NCBI GenBank assembly: GCA_945883235.1
Contig: CAMCXF010000001.1
Coordinates: 124,001 to 188,000, forward strand
Reading direction: 5' to 3'
Source of the DNA: Phenylobacterium deserti
GTDB lineage: Bacteria > Pseudomonadota > Alphaproteobacteria > Caulobacterales > Caulobacteraceae
Length of the DNA: 64,000 nt
The position numbers were made by a program, and so were the translations under genes. This document shows, one piece after another, positions 56,245 through 64,000 of this stretch; position 1 is the stretch's first letter; each line of letters opens with the position of its first letter. The notes below the pieces were generated by a model that saw nothing but the letters and a program-made list of their open reading frames with translations, did not search any database and was not told the DNA's origin.

Positions 56245-58344
56245 CTAGAAGTTCCAGGCCAGGCCGGCGCGGATTGTGCGGCCCGGTGACGGGGCGATGT
56301 CCTTCAGGAACGATGCATGCTCGCGGACGATCTGGTCGGTCAGGTTCCGGCCCTCGAGGAATACCTGCAGGTCGCGGTCCGCCGCTGGCTTGAAACCGAT
56401 GCGCGCATTGACCACCGTGTTGCTGTCCGTCGGAAGCTCATAGGTGGTGACCCTGTCCTGTTTGCCGACATAGCGGACCTCGATCCGGGCGTTGACACGC
56501 GGCCCAGCCCAGATAGCCCGGCCCGTCAGGGAATAGGGCGGAATCCGCGCCACGGGTTGACCTGCCGTGCGAGCGTGGACGTAGTCGTAGGCAGCTTCAA
56601 GCGACAGGCTCCGGTCGCCGTCTTGCCAGGCCGTATAGGACCCCTCGATCTCACCGCCATAGAAGGTCGCGTCGTCCTGGGAGAACCGGAACACGGGCAG
56701 CTCGCCGTCAGGGTCAATCACCCCGGCGTCATCCACCAGATCGCCGGTCGGGGCCTGCTCGATGAAACCGTCATAGCGCGCCCGATAGACGTGGGCCTCG
56801 AGGCGGACACGCTCTGTGGTCCAGCGCATCGTCGCTTCCAGCGAAAGCACCTTCTCGGATTTGAAGGTCGGGTCGCCGATTTCGTAGGCACCGGTGCCGG
56901 CATGCGGACCGTCGGCGAACAGCTCAAATTCGGTCGGCGCGCGTCGGTTGTGCGCGACGCTCAATCCGACAAAGGTATCGGCTCCGGGTCGCCAGAACAC
57001 GCCGCCGGAGGCGGATACATTGGTGAAACTCTGGTGATCATCCGTGGTCGTCCAGTTCAGGCCGGAGGCCAGCGCCGCCGGGCTGGTGGGACGTCCCTGC
57101 AGGGTCGCTTCGATCCGGCGCCGGTCCAGCCGCAGCCCGCCTTCGACGCCCCAGGCCTCTCTGTCCAACCGCTGCAAGGCGAACAGGCCCACTTCGTCAA
57201 TCTTGACGGGCGGGATGAACGCCTCATCGCCGATGGCCTCGAAGTCGCGCACCAGACCCTGGACGCCGACCGCGCCCTTCCAGCCATCCTGTTCACGCTG
57301 CACCAGCTCGATGCGGCCCTCGGCGCCTTCCGAGGTGAAGATCGTGCCAATCGCGCGGCTCTCGACCTCGACCTCGGCGTGCTGGTAGTCCGCATAGCCG
57401 ACGGAGAAACGCGCGCGGTCAAACGGACCGAGACTGAGGCCGCGCTCGCCTCGGAAATCCACGCGCGTTTGCTTGAGGTCAATGAATACCGGGCCTTCTT
57501 CCGGCGGCGCGGTCAGGACAATCTGGGCATAGGGGACACCATAGGTCGTCTGCGTCCGCTTGACTGACACGCCGACATAGCCGTCGGACCCGACATAGGA
57601 GACGCCGGCACCATAGGCTTCCAGGTCCACGCCGGAGTTCAGCACCTTGTCGCCGGGCAATGCGGTGTCACCGGTCGCTTGCAGGAGCCGGTCTGACACG
57701 GGGCGCCCGCCCGCCTGATAGTCCTGGCTCCTGCGTTTGACGGCGTCGATCACGACAGCGAACGGCCCCGCGCCGGCCTTCAGATTGGCAGAGGTGGCAT
57801 AGCTGTCGTCCGCCGAGCCGTAGGACGCCGTCAGATGCCCCTCCGGACCGACCTTCGGGAGACTGGAGGGTACGCGGTCGTCGATGATATTGACCACGCC
57901 CCCGATGGCCGAGCCACCATAGGCCAGGGTCGAGGCGCCGCGTAACACCTCTATGCGGCTGGCCTCACTGGGCTCGGAGGCCACCGCGTGATCCGGTGAA
58001 AGGGAACTCGCGTCGACCAGTCCAACGCCATTCTGCAGGATCAGCACCCGGGGACCCGACAGGCCCCGGATGATCGGTCGGCTGGCACCTGGTCCATAGA
58101 ACGTGGACCGCAAACCGGCCATGCCGTTCAATACATCGCCCAGGCCCACGGCGGGCACGGTCTGAAGCTGGGCGCGGGTGACGATGTTGACGCTGGTGGT
58201 CATGGAATCGATCGAAACCGCAAAGGGCGCGGCCGTCACAATCACTTCGGAGACGTCCGTCGCCGGCGCTTCGGCCCCGAAAGCCGGTGCCGACATCAGG
58301 GCTGCGGCACCCGCTGTGGCAAGGAACAGTCGTCTGCGTAACAT
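56245..58344 (-). CDS. ZnuD-like TonB-dependent zinc receptor
   Basis: The 699-residue outer-membrane receptor has a signal peptide (MLRRRLFLATAGAAALMSAP), TonB-box-like SEVIVTAAPF, a plug with SRPIIRGLSGPRVLILQNGV, and SSLSPDHAVASEPSEASRIE followed by YGGSAIGGVVNIID, the pattern of ZnuD zinc receptors. The barrel ends in RAGLAWNF with terminal Phe. The ATG at 58344 begins the signal peptide; the frame continues upstream without relevance. A near-perfect Zur box lies 38 bp upstream, so it should be induced by zinc starvation. Confidence 0.88.
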   Translation of the reverse strand: MLRRRLFLATAGAAALMSAPAFGAEAPATDVSEVIVTAAPFAVSIDSMTTSVNIVTRAQLQTVPAVGLGDVLNGMAGLRSTFYGPGASRPIIRGLSGPRVLILQNGVGLVDASSLSPDHAVASEPSEASRIEVLRGASTLAYGGSAIGGVVNIIDDRVPSSLPKVGPEGHLTASYGSADDSYATSANLKAGAGPFAVVIDAVKRRSQDYQAGGRPVSDRLLQATGDTALPGDKVLNSGVDLEAYGAGVSYVGSDGYVGVSVKRTQTTYGVPYAQIVLTAPPEEGPVFIDLKQTRVDFRGERGLSLGPFDRARFSVGYADYQHAEVEVESRAIGTIFTSEGAEGRIELVQREQDGWKGAVGVQGLVRDFEAIGDEAFIPPVKIDEVGLFALQRLDREAWGVEGGLRLDRRRIEATLQGRPTSPAALASGLNWTTTDDHQSFTNVSASGGVFWRPGADTFVGLSVAHNRRAPTEFELFADGPHAGTGAYEIGDPTFKSEKVLSLEATMRWTTERVRLEAHVYRARYDGFIEQAPTGDLVDDAGVIDPDGELPVFRFSQDDATFYGGEIEGSYTAWQDGDRSLSLEAAYDYVHARTAGQPVARIPPYSLTGRAIWAGPRVNARIEVRYVGKQDRVTTYELPTDSNTVVNARIGFKPAADRDLQVFLEGRNLTDQIVREHASFLKDIAPSPGRTIRAGLAWNF

Positions 58345-58381
58345 GGGATACTCGAGGGCCTGTGAACTTCGAGTTACCCTA

Positions 58382-58400
58382 TATGTTATATCATAACATA
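58382..58400. promoter_or_regulatory. Zur box upstream of the zinc receptor
   Basis: TATGTTATATCATAACATA is an 8+3+8 perfect inverted repeat. It closely fits the Zur consensus ATGTTATAnTATAACAT. It lies 38 bp upstream of the receptor ATG on the minus strand, within the expected promoter. Confidence 0.85.
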
Positions 58401-58430
58401 CGCAAGGGGCCTTGGCACCAGTGGTGCCGT

Positions 58431-59612
58431 TCAGTCGGCGACGGCGTTCGCCAGCACGTGATCGGCGATCAACTTGTCGACGGCCTGGGCGGGCATCCCG
58501 AGCCACTCCGACAGCACCTGTCGATTGTGCTCGCCCAGGTGCGGCGCCGGCCCCCGCACACCGCTAAGCGCATCCGAGAAGCGATAAGGCGACTGCGGAA
58601 CGGGCCGCGTGCCCCCTGCACGGTCGTCTATCTGGGCGATAGACCCCCGGTGCTTCAGGGTCGGCTGGTCGCTCAGCGCGGCACCGTCGCGCACCTGTCC
58701 CCAGGCGGTGTTCATGCGGTCCATGGCGGCTTCGACCTGGGCCCAGTCGCTCAGCGCCGCGAAGTAGTCCAGCGCCACCTTGCGCCGCGTGGCGACCTTG
58801 GTCTCGAAATCCATGTTCGAGGTGGTCGGATCGACAACACCCAGATGGGTCGTCATGAGCCGCCACAGCAACCGGAAATCCGACGACACCAGGATCGGAC
58901 CAGCACCGGTTTCCCAGATATCCGCCGGCAGTCCCATCGTAGCCTCGGAGTCTTCGGCTTCGTAGTGAAACTGGTCGTCGGTCACCAGGGTGGCATCCAC
59001 CATGGCGATATCGATATGCTGACCCAGCCCCGTGCGCTCCCGCAGGATCACCGCCGACAGCACGCCGATCAGCCCGTGCAGAGAGGCGTTGGTGTCGGCC
59101 ACCGACAACGGCAGATCGTGGGCCGGTATCTTCTCGCGTCGCGCGGTCCGGGCCAGCAGCCCCATCTCGGCGTGCACAATCGGCGCATAGGCCGGTCGCC
59201 GGGACTCCGGACCATTGGCGCCGAAACCGGAGATCGACAGCATGATCAGCCGGGGATTGATCGCCTTCAGGACGTCATAGCCGAAGCCCAACCTGGGCAT
59301 AACATCGGGACGATAGTTCTCGATCAGGATGTCGGCCTGCCGTACCAGATCAAACACCAGATCCTTCGCACCCGGCGCGCGCAGGTCGATAGAAATGTTG
59401 CGCTTGCCGGCGTTCTGCTGGTGGTAGTAGCCCGGAATGCCGCCCACCACTTTTCCCCAAAATCGCGTCACGTCGCCGTCGGGCGGCTCGACCTTGACCA
59501 CGTCGGCACCCAGGTCGCTGAGCATGCGACCCGCGAACGGCCCCGCCAGCACCCGGGAAAAATCCAGCACCTTGAGGTTCGCAAGGGGGTATTGCGCCTG
59601 ATCGGTCGTCAT
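58431..59612 (-). CDS. CaiB/BaiF (class III) CoA-transferase
   Basis: The 393-residue enzyme has LKVLDFSRVLAGPFAGRMLS and LGADVVKVEPPDGD at the N-terminus. The probable catalytic aspartate is in LPLSVADTNASLHG near residue 168. Class III transferases move CoA between carboxylic acids. It lies 33 bp downstream of a crotonase gene on the same strand with a second crotonase before it, suggesting an acyl-CoA degradation operon of unknown substrate. Confidence 0.92.
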   Translation of the reverse strand: MTTDQAQYPLANLKVLDFSRVLAGPFAGRMLSDLGADVVKVEPPDGDVTRFWGKVVGGIPGYYHQQNAGKRNISIDLRAPGAKDLVFDLVRQADILIENYRPDVMPRLGFGYDVLKAINPRLIMLSISGFGANGPESRRPAYAPIVHAEMGLLARTARREKIPAHDLPLSVADTNASLHGLIGVLSAVILRERTGLGQHIDIAMVDATLVTDDQFHYEAEDSEATMGLPADIWETGAGPILVSSDFRLLWRLMTTHLGVVDPTTSNMDFETKVATRRKVALDYFAALSDWAQVEAAMDRMNTAWGQVRDGAALSDQPTLKHRGSIAQIDDRAGGTRPVPQSPYRFSDALSGVRGPAPHLGEHNRQVLSEWLGMPAQAVDKLIADHVLANAVAD

Positions 59613-59645
59613 ACTGCGTGCCTCGTGTGGGGGAACCGACGGCGG

Positions 59646-60455
59646 TCAGCGGCCCTGGAAGACCGGCGCGCGCTTGTCCACAAACGCCTGGGACGCGGCC
59701 TTGTGATCCTCGGTCATCATGGTGCGGATCATGTGGATGGCCTCGGAATCCAGGACTTCGGACAGGGTCCCGTGGTCGGCCGTGTTGAGGTTCTTCTTCA
59801 TGTGCCCGATGGCCACCGTTGGCAGGCCGGCCAGCCGTCGCGCCAGGTCTGCCGCCGCCTGGGCCAGGTCTTCGGCGGGCACCGAACGGTTCACGATCCC
59901 CAGCGATGCGGCTTCTTTGCCGGTGATCACGTCGGCCATGAAGTAGAGCTCGCGCGCCTTGGCCGCGCCCACCAGATGGCTGAGGAAGTAGCTGCCACCG
60001 TAGTCGCCGGACACCCCCACTTTCGAGAACGCCGTGGTCATTTTGGCACCGTCGGCGGCGATGCGCAGGTCGCAGGCCAGCGCCATTGACAGGCCCGCGC
60101 CGGCCGCCGGCCCGGGGATCACCGCCAGCGTCGGCTTGGGCATTTCATGCAACCAGCGACTCAGCTCCATGCCGGTCCGCAGGCCATGCAGCCGCTGTTC
60201 GAAGCTGGGGCCGGCCCCGCCGCCCTCACCGCGACCAGTGTCGGCGGCAAAGCCCTTCACATCGCCGCCTGCGCAAAAGGCCCCGCCTGCCCCTGTCAGC
60301 ACAACGACGCGGACCTTGGGGTCACCGGCAAGCCGCTGAACGGCCTCCGACAGCGCCGCCATCATAGGACCGCTCAGCGCGTTGCGCGCCTCGGGCCGGT
60401 TCATGGTCAGGGTGGCAACGCCGTCTTCCAGCGTCTCGAGCAGATGATCGGTCAT
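59646..60455 (-). CDS. crotonase family protein, isomerase-like active site
   Basis: The 269-residue protein has the oxyanion segment FCAGGDVKGFA and PGPAAGAGLSMALACDLRIA. The position of the first catalytic glutamate reads FSKVGVSGDYGGSYFL instead of the QPE pattern; an aspartate is placed as in PaaG-like or delta-isomerase enzymes. An isomerase or other crotonase reaction is more likely than simple hydration. The ATG at 60455 begins MTDHLLETLEDGVATLTMNR. It is in the presumed operon with the CoA-transferase. Confidence 0.87.
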   Translation of the reverse strand: MTDHLLETLEDGVATLTMNRPEARNALSGPMMAALSEAVQRLAGDPKVRVVVLTGAGGAFCAGGDVKGFAADTGRGEGGGAGPSFEQRLHGLRTGMELSRWLHEMPKPTLAVIPGPAAGAGLSMALACDLRIAADGAKMTTAFSKVGVSGDYGGSYFLSHLVGAAKARELYFMADVITGKEAASLGIVNRSVPAEDLAQAAADLARRLAGLPTVAIGHMKKNLNTADHGTLSEVLDSEAIHMIRTMMTEDHKAASQAFVDKRAPVFQGR

Positions 60456-60492
60456 GGTTTCCTCAAGGGTCGTTATGATTTTTTTGAGTCGT

Positions 60493-61287
60493 CTACTTGC
60501 CGGAGAACACCGGCTTGCGCTTCTCGAAGAATGCGGTGCGCGCCTCCTTGGCGTCGGCACTGGAAAACGCGATGCGGATGTTGGCGACCTCATAGCGCAA
60601 CTGCTGCTCCATGTCGGTACTCTCCATCGACTTAACCATGCCGCGCTTCAGAAGGCGAAGGGTGATCGGCGACCACTCGCAAAGCTGCTGGCAGTAGGCC
60701 TGTAGCCGCGCCTGGAATTTGTCGTCGTCGACCACCTCGCCGGCCATGCCCAACGCGACGGCCTCCTCACCCAGAGCCGTTCGGTTTTCCATCATGAAGC
60801 GCATGGCCTTCTCATAGCCCATGGCTTGCGGCAGGGTGATCGTCAGGCCCGCGTCGGGCGAGCCGCCGATCCGCGTATAGCCGGCCATCAGCCGCGCGCT
60901 GCGCGCCACCAGCCGCACGTCGGTGGCCATGGCCAACCCCAGGCCCGCGCCCACCGCCACGCCGTTGATCCCACCCACCACCGGCTTGTCGCAGCGCTTG
61001 CGGATCGACAGCAGAAACTGCCCAACCCAGCCGATATCGTCCAGCTGGGCGCTCTGTTCGGTCAGCGGCGAATAGCGCTCACCGCCTGACAGATCGAGAC
61101 CTGCACAGAAGCTGTCGCCACTGCCGGTAATGGCGATCACGCGCACATTGTCGATGCCTGCCGCCTCATCGACCGCCCCGATCACGGCCCAGGCCAGTTC
61201 GGTGCTGAGCGCGTTCTTCCTGTCCGGACGGTTGAGCGTGATCGTGCGCACATGACCCACATCGGCGATCTTGACTAATTCGGTCAT
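60493..61287 (-). CDS. crotonase family protein, isomerase-like active site
   Basis: The 264-residue protein contains TLNRPDRKNALS, FCAGLDLSGGERYS and GINGVAVGAGLGLAMATDV. Its active-site loop reads YTRIGGSPDAGLTITLP, again with aspartate in PDAG rather than the hydratase glutamate. The ATG at 61287 is preceded by GGGAGG. It heads the run of three acyl-CoA genes on the minus strand. The substrate is unknown. Confidence 0.87.
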   Translation of the reverse strand: MTELVKIADVGHVRTITLNRPDRKNALSTELAWAVIGAVDEAAGIDNVRVIAITGSGDSFCAGLDLSGGERYSPLTEQSAQLDDIGWVGQFLLSIRKRCDKPVVGGINGVAVGAGLGLAMATDVRLVARSARLMAGYTRIGGSPDAGLTITLPQAMGYEKAMRFMMENRTALGEEAVALGMAGEVVDDDKFQARLQAYCQQLCEWSPITLRLLKRGMVKSMESTDMEQQLRYEVANIRIAFSSADAKEARTAFFEKRKPVFSGK

Positions 61288-61433
61288 CGGCAAAAATCCT
61301 CCCGGATCATCGCTCATCGCGATCCTGTTCCAACTCATAGCCCAGGAGTGGGCCCGTGCAGAAGGCCCCGCGTGACGCGGCTTGCCCAATCGTCAGTTTG
61401 ACAACGGCTCCAGCCCGAGGCGTATGAACGGCG

Positions 61434-63650
61434 ATGCTGTTCGAGAAAGCCCACATCGTCCGGATCCTGTCCGATCTCCGCAAGCGTCCCGGCGCAGCCC
61501 TGGCCTCATCGCTGGCGCTCGCGCTGGCCTTGACCGCGCCGGCCGCCGCATTGACGAAGACCGCCCCGGCAACGCCGCCCAATATCGTTCTCGTTGTGAT
61601 CGATGACGGGGGCTACACGGACCTCGGTGCCTATGGCAGCGAGATCGCGACGCCCAACATCGACAGCCTGGCGGCACGCGGTACGCGGTTCTCCAATTTC
61701 CACGCCTCGCCCATGTGCGCGCCCTCGCGGGCCATGCTGCTGACCGGCGTCGACAGCCACACCGCCGGCATCGCCAACCTGCCCGAGAGCACCCCGGACG
61801 AACACCGTGACGTCGCCGCCTATCGGGGCCACCTGGCGAAGAATGTCACCACCGTCGCCACCCTGCTGCAGGGCGCGGGCTACCATACCTGGATGGCCGG
61901 CAAGTGGCACCTGGGCCATGGCCCCGGCGACCTGCCCAACGCCCGGGGATTCGACAGCTCCTTCGCGCTCGACGCCACCGGCGGCGACAATTACCAGAAG
62001 CGGCCCTATCTGCCGCTCTACAAGACCGCTGACTGGTTCGAGGACGGCAAGCCCGCCGACCTGCCGAAGGACTTCTATTCCTCGAAGTTCCTCGTCGACC
62101 GGCTGATCCGCAACATCGACACCGCGCCGAAGGACGGCAAACCCTTCTTCGCCTACCTGCCGTTCCTGGCGATCCACATCCCCACCCAGGCCCCGCAGGC
62201 CTATGTCGACAAATACAAAACCGCCTACGCCCACGGCTGGGACGTCCAGCGCCAGCGTCGCTACGACGGCGCCGTGCGCACCGGCCTCATTGCCCCCGGC
62301 ACGCTCATGGGCCCGGTGCCGTCCAACGTGAAAGCCTGGAACAAGCTCTCGCCGACGGAACAGCAGGTCGCAGCCCGGCATATGGCGGTCAACGCCGGCA
62401 TGCTGGAGGCCATGGACGCCCACTTCGGGCGGCTGGTCACACACCTGAAAACGACCGGGCAGTACGACAACACCCTGTTCGTCATCCTCTCCGACAATGG
62501 CCCGGAAGCCGCAGACCCGGCAGCGCAGCCCCTGTTCCGTCTATGGCTGAACGCGGTGGGCTATTCCTCGGCTCCTGACCGACTGGGCAGTCGTGGCGCG
62601 TTCTCCGCCATCGGCCCCGGCTGGGCCAGCGCGGCCGCGGCGCCCGGTGCCCTGTTCAAATTCTACGCCTCGGAAGGCGGAACCCGGGTGCCGCTGATCA
62701 TTTCCGGCCCCGGCGTGCAGCCGGCCACCGCGCGGGCCTTCTCGTTCATCACCGACGTGACACCGACCCTGCTGGATTTCGCCGGTGTCGCCCCGGCGCC
62801 CGCGCCGTCCGCCCCGATCGTCGGGCGAACACTCAGGCCCCTGCTGAGTGGCGCGTCGACCACTGTTTACGACTCAGCTACGCCCGTCCCAATGGAGGCC
62901 GCCGGCGACATCGCCCTCTTTAAGGGTGATCTGAAGCTCACCAAAAACGCTGGCGCGCTCGGCTCCCCTGACTGGCGTCTTTATGACATCGCGCGCGACC
63001 CCGGCGAGACCCGAGACCTTTCTGCGGCCATGCCCGAACAGTTCGCCGCCATGAAGGCCGACTACGTGGCCTATGCCGCCCGCGTCGGGGTAGCTGAGGT
63101 CCCCAAAGGCTATGCCCCCGACAAACAGGTGGCCAAGGCGAGCGGCCCCGGCCTCGTCAAGGCGCTTGTCCTGCCTGCCGGCCTCGGACTGGCGGCTATC
63201 GTAGGCACCGTCACCCTCGCCGTGGTCCTGGCGCAGGCCCGCCGTCGACGGCTGGGGCGTGAGCCGATGCGGGTGGGCCAGGGCGTTGTACGCGGACTGG
63301 TCGGCCTCGCCGGCCTGCTCAGCCTGCTGATCGCCAGCCGCTTCTGGCTGGCCCCCGCCGAAATCGCCGCCACCATGGGCCTCGCTGCCGACGGCCCCGT
63401 GGGTCTCGGCACGATCCGCGCCGACATGGCCGCCTTCTTCGGCGCAGCGGCGATCCTGTCGCTGACGGCCGCGATCCGCAATGAAGCCCGCTGGCTGACG
63501 CCGGTCCTGTTGTTGCTGGCGCTGGCGCTGGCCGGGCGGGTGTTCAACCTGGTCAGCACCGGCGGCGGCGCGGCCCTGATCCCGCCGATGGTTATCGAGG
63601 CGGTGCTGATCGGTGTTATGGGACTTGGACGGCGGTTGTTGGGGAAGTGA
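61434..63650 (+). CDS. arylsulfatase fused to a DUF4345-like membrane domain
   Basis: The 738-residue protein has an N-terminal hydrophobic signal or anchor (about 22-40) and a complete type I sulfatase domain. It shows NIVLVVIDDGGYTDLG, the formylglycine motif CAPSR at Cys95, AGKWHLGHG, and VILSDNGPEA. After about residue 570 there are some four to five membrane segments, the last part reading GLGTIRADMAAFFGAAAILS then LALALAGRVFNLVSTGGG, similar to DUF4345 proteins. The sulfatase domain should face the periplasm. A separate gene encoding the formylglycine-generating enzyme is not in the window. Confidence 0.88.
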   Translation: MLFEKAHIVRILSDLRKRPGAALASSLALALALTAPAAALTKTAPATPPNIVLVVIDDGGYTDLGAYGSEIATPNIDSLAARGTRFSNFHASPMCAPSRAMLLTGVDSHTAGIANLPESTPDEHRDVAAYRGHLAKNVTTVATLLQGAGYHTWMAGKWHLGHGPGDLPNARGFDSSFALDATGGDNYQKRPYLPLYKTADWFEDGKPADLPKDFYSSKFLVDRLIRNIDTAPKDGKPFFAYLPFLAIHIPTQAPQAYVDKYKTAYAHGWDVQRQRRYDGAVRTGLIAPGTLMGPVPSNVKAWNKLSPTEQQVAARHMAVNAGMLEAMDAHFGRLVTHLKTTGQYDNTLFVILSDNGPEAADPAAQPLFRLWLNAVGYSSAPDRLGSRGAFSAIGPGWASAAAAPGALFKFYASEGGTRVPLIISGPGVQPATARAFSFITDVTPTLLDFAGVAPAPAPSAPIVGRTLRPLLSGASTTVYDSATPVPMEAAGDIALFKGDLKLTKNAGALGSPDWRLYDIARDPGETRDLSAAMPEQFAAMKADYVAYAARVGVAEVPKGYAPDKQVAKASGPGLVKALVLPAGLGLAAIVGTVTLAVVLAQARRRRLGREPMRVGQGVVRGLVGLAGLLSLLIASRFWLAPAEIAATMGLAADGPVGLGTIRADMAAFFGAAAILSLTAAIRNEARWLTPVLLLLALALAGRVFNLVSTGGGAALIPPMVIEAVLIGVMGLGRRLLGK

Positions 63651-63722
63651 ACGCGCACGGCCGCCCGCATGACCGGCCAATCCGGCATTGCTTGATCTAT
63701 GCGAGCACTGGAGCCTGACGCC

Positions 63723-64000
63723 ATGACTGACATGGACTTGACGAACCTCAACCTGTTTTCAGGGCAACGCCAGTTTGAGAACTTCGCCCGTTTCAAGACC
63801 CTGTTGCCGACGAAGAAAATGGCAGCATCGGCCAGCCCGTATCAGTTCCCGGACGGCTCTGCATACACGCTGCCGCAGACCTATGCATTTGATGGGGGGC
63901 GACGATCGGTCGAAGCATTCCTCGCTGACACCGATACATCGGCCCTGCTGATCCTGAAGGACGGGCGCGTGCGGTTCGAGAGCTACCGCCTGACCGGCGG
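63723..64000 (+). CDS. serine hydrolase (beta-lactamase-like), 5' part
   Basis: The frame starts at 63723 and runs off the window after about 92 residues. It reads DTDTSALLILKDGRVRFESY followed by RLTG, which is the stretch preceding the SxxK motif in class C beta-lactamase/esterase-like serine hydrolases. The catalytic SxxK and YxN lie beyond the edge, so the call is provisional. A GGAG site lies about 10 bases before the ATG. Confidence 0.6.
   Translation, partial: MTDMDLTNLNLFSGQRQFENFARFKTLLPTKKMAASASPYQFPDGSAYTLPQTYAFDGGRRSVEAFLADTDTSALLILKDGRVRFESYRLTG

Noticed and set aside
58287-60089. 600-codon open frame antisense to the CoA-transferase and crotonase
   Set aside because: It spans two well-supported genes and gives no recognisable protein.

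Overview
The window is GC-rich, densely coded chromosomal DNA from an alphaproteobacterium, most likely a member of the Caulobacterales (Caulobacter, Phenylobacterium or Brevundimonas type). This rests on Caulobacter-like gene neighbourhoods: a Flp pilin next to a CpaA peptidase, ffs followed by dnaX-ybaB-recR, rluD followed by rpoH, and def-fmt-truA. Other pointers are a MutL with an intact endonuclease motif, many TonB-dependent receptors, and a repeat type common in alphaproteobacterial intergenic regions. No phage, transposase, CRISPR array, tRNA or rRNA was seen.

Layout. 1-9 kb: a partial TraB/GumN-like gene, mutL, a hybrid histidine kinase, rsmD, a crotonase, an RluB-type pseudouridine synthase whose 3' end overlaps the crotonase, tadA, a remnant of a DUF6265 gene, an SDR and a tyrosine phosphatase. 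9-21.6 kb: a PLP aminotransferase, three MFS transporters, flp pilin plus cpaA, a leucyl aminopeptidase with an NlpC/P60 hydrolase, a membrane cytochrome c, kdsB-pheA, nudC and an EF-hand protein. 21.6-30.2 kb is a housekeeping block: SRP RNA, dnaX-ybaB-recR, rmuC, def, fmt-truA-AIM24, and dapE on the other strand. 30.2-41.4 kb is more accessory: a gamma-glutamyltransferase, a fasciclin protein, a TetR regulator, a TumE/TumA-like toxin-antitoxin pair with its own operator-promoter, an unrecognised membrane zinc-ribbon protein, amn, a DAACS symporter, a DUF559 gene enclosed by 54-bp inverted repeats, a GGDEF-EAL protein and an SRPBCC protein. 41.5-49.3 kb: a TonB receptor facing a PhoD phosphatase across a strong terminator, then rluD, rpoH and pyrC. 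49.3-54.7 kb: a TetR regulator divergent from an RND efflux adaptor-pump pair across a 41-bp operator-like dyad, then an internally deleted DUF1223 gene. 54.8-64 kb: an M19 dipeptidase, a ZnuD-like zinc receptor behind a near-consensus Zur box, a class III CoA-transferase with two crotonases, a sulfatase fused to a DUF4345-like membrane domain, and the start of a serine hydrolase.

The most interesting signals are these: the toxin-antitoxin pair with an apparently leaderless, operator-embedded promoter; the DUF559 gene inside long inverted repeats; a 26-bp motif shared by two distant intergenic regions; two genes that lost their middle sections in frame (DUF1223 and DUF6265); the sulfatase fusion; the convergent coding overlap of the RluB and crotonase genes; and the Zur box. 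I did not find a complete, clearly new defence or metabolic system.
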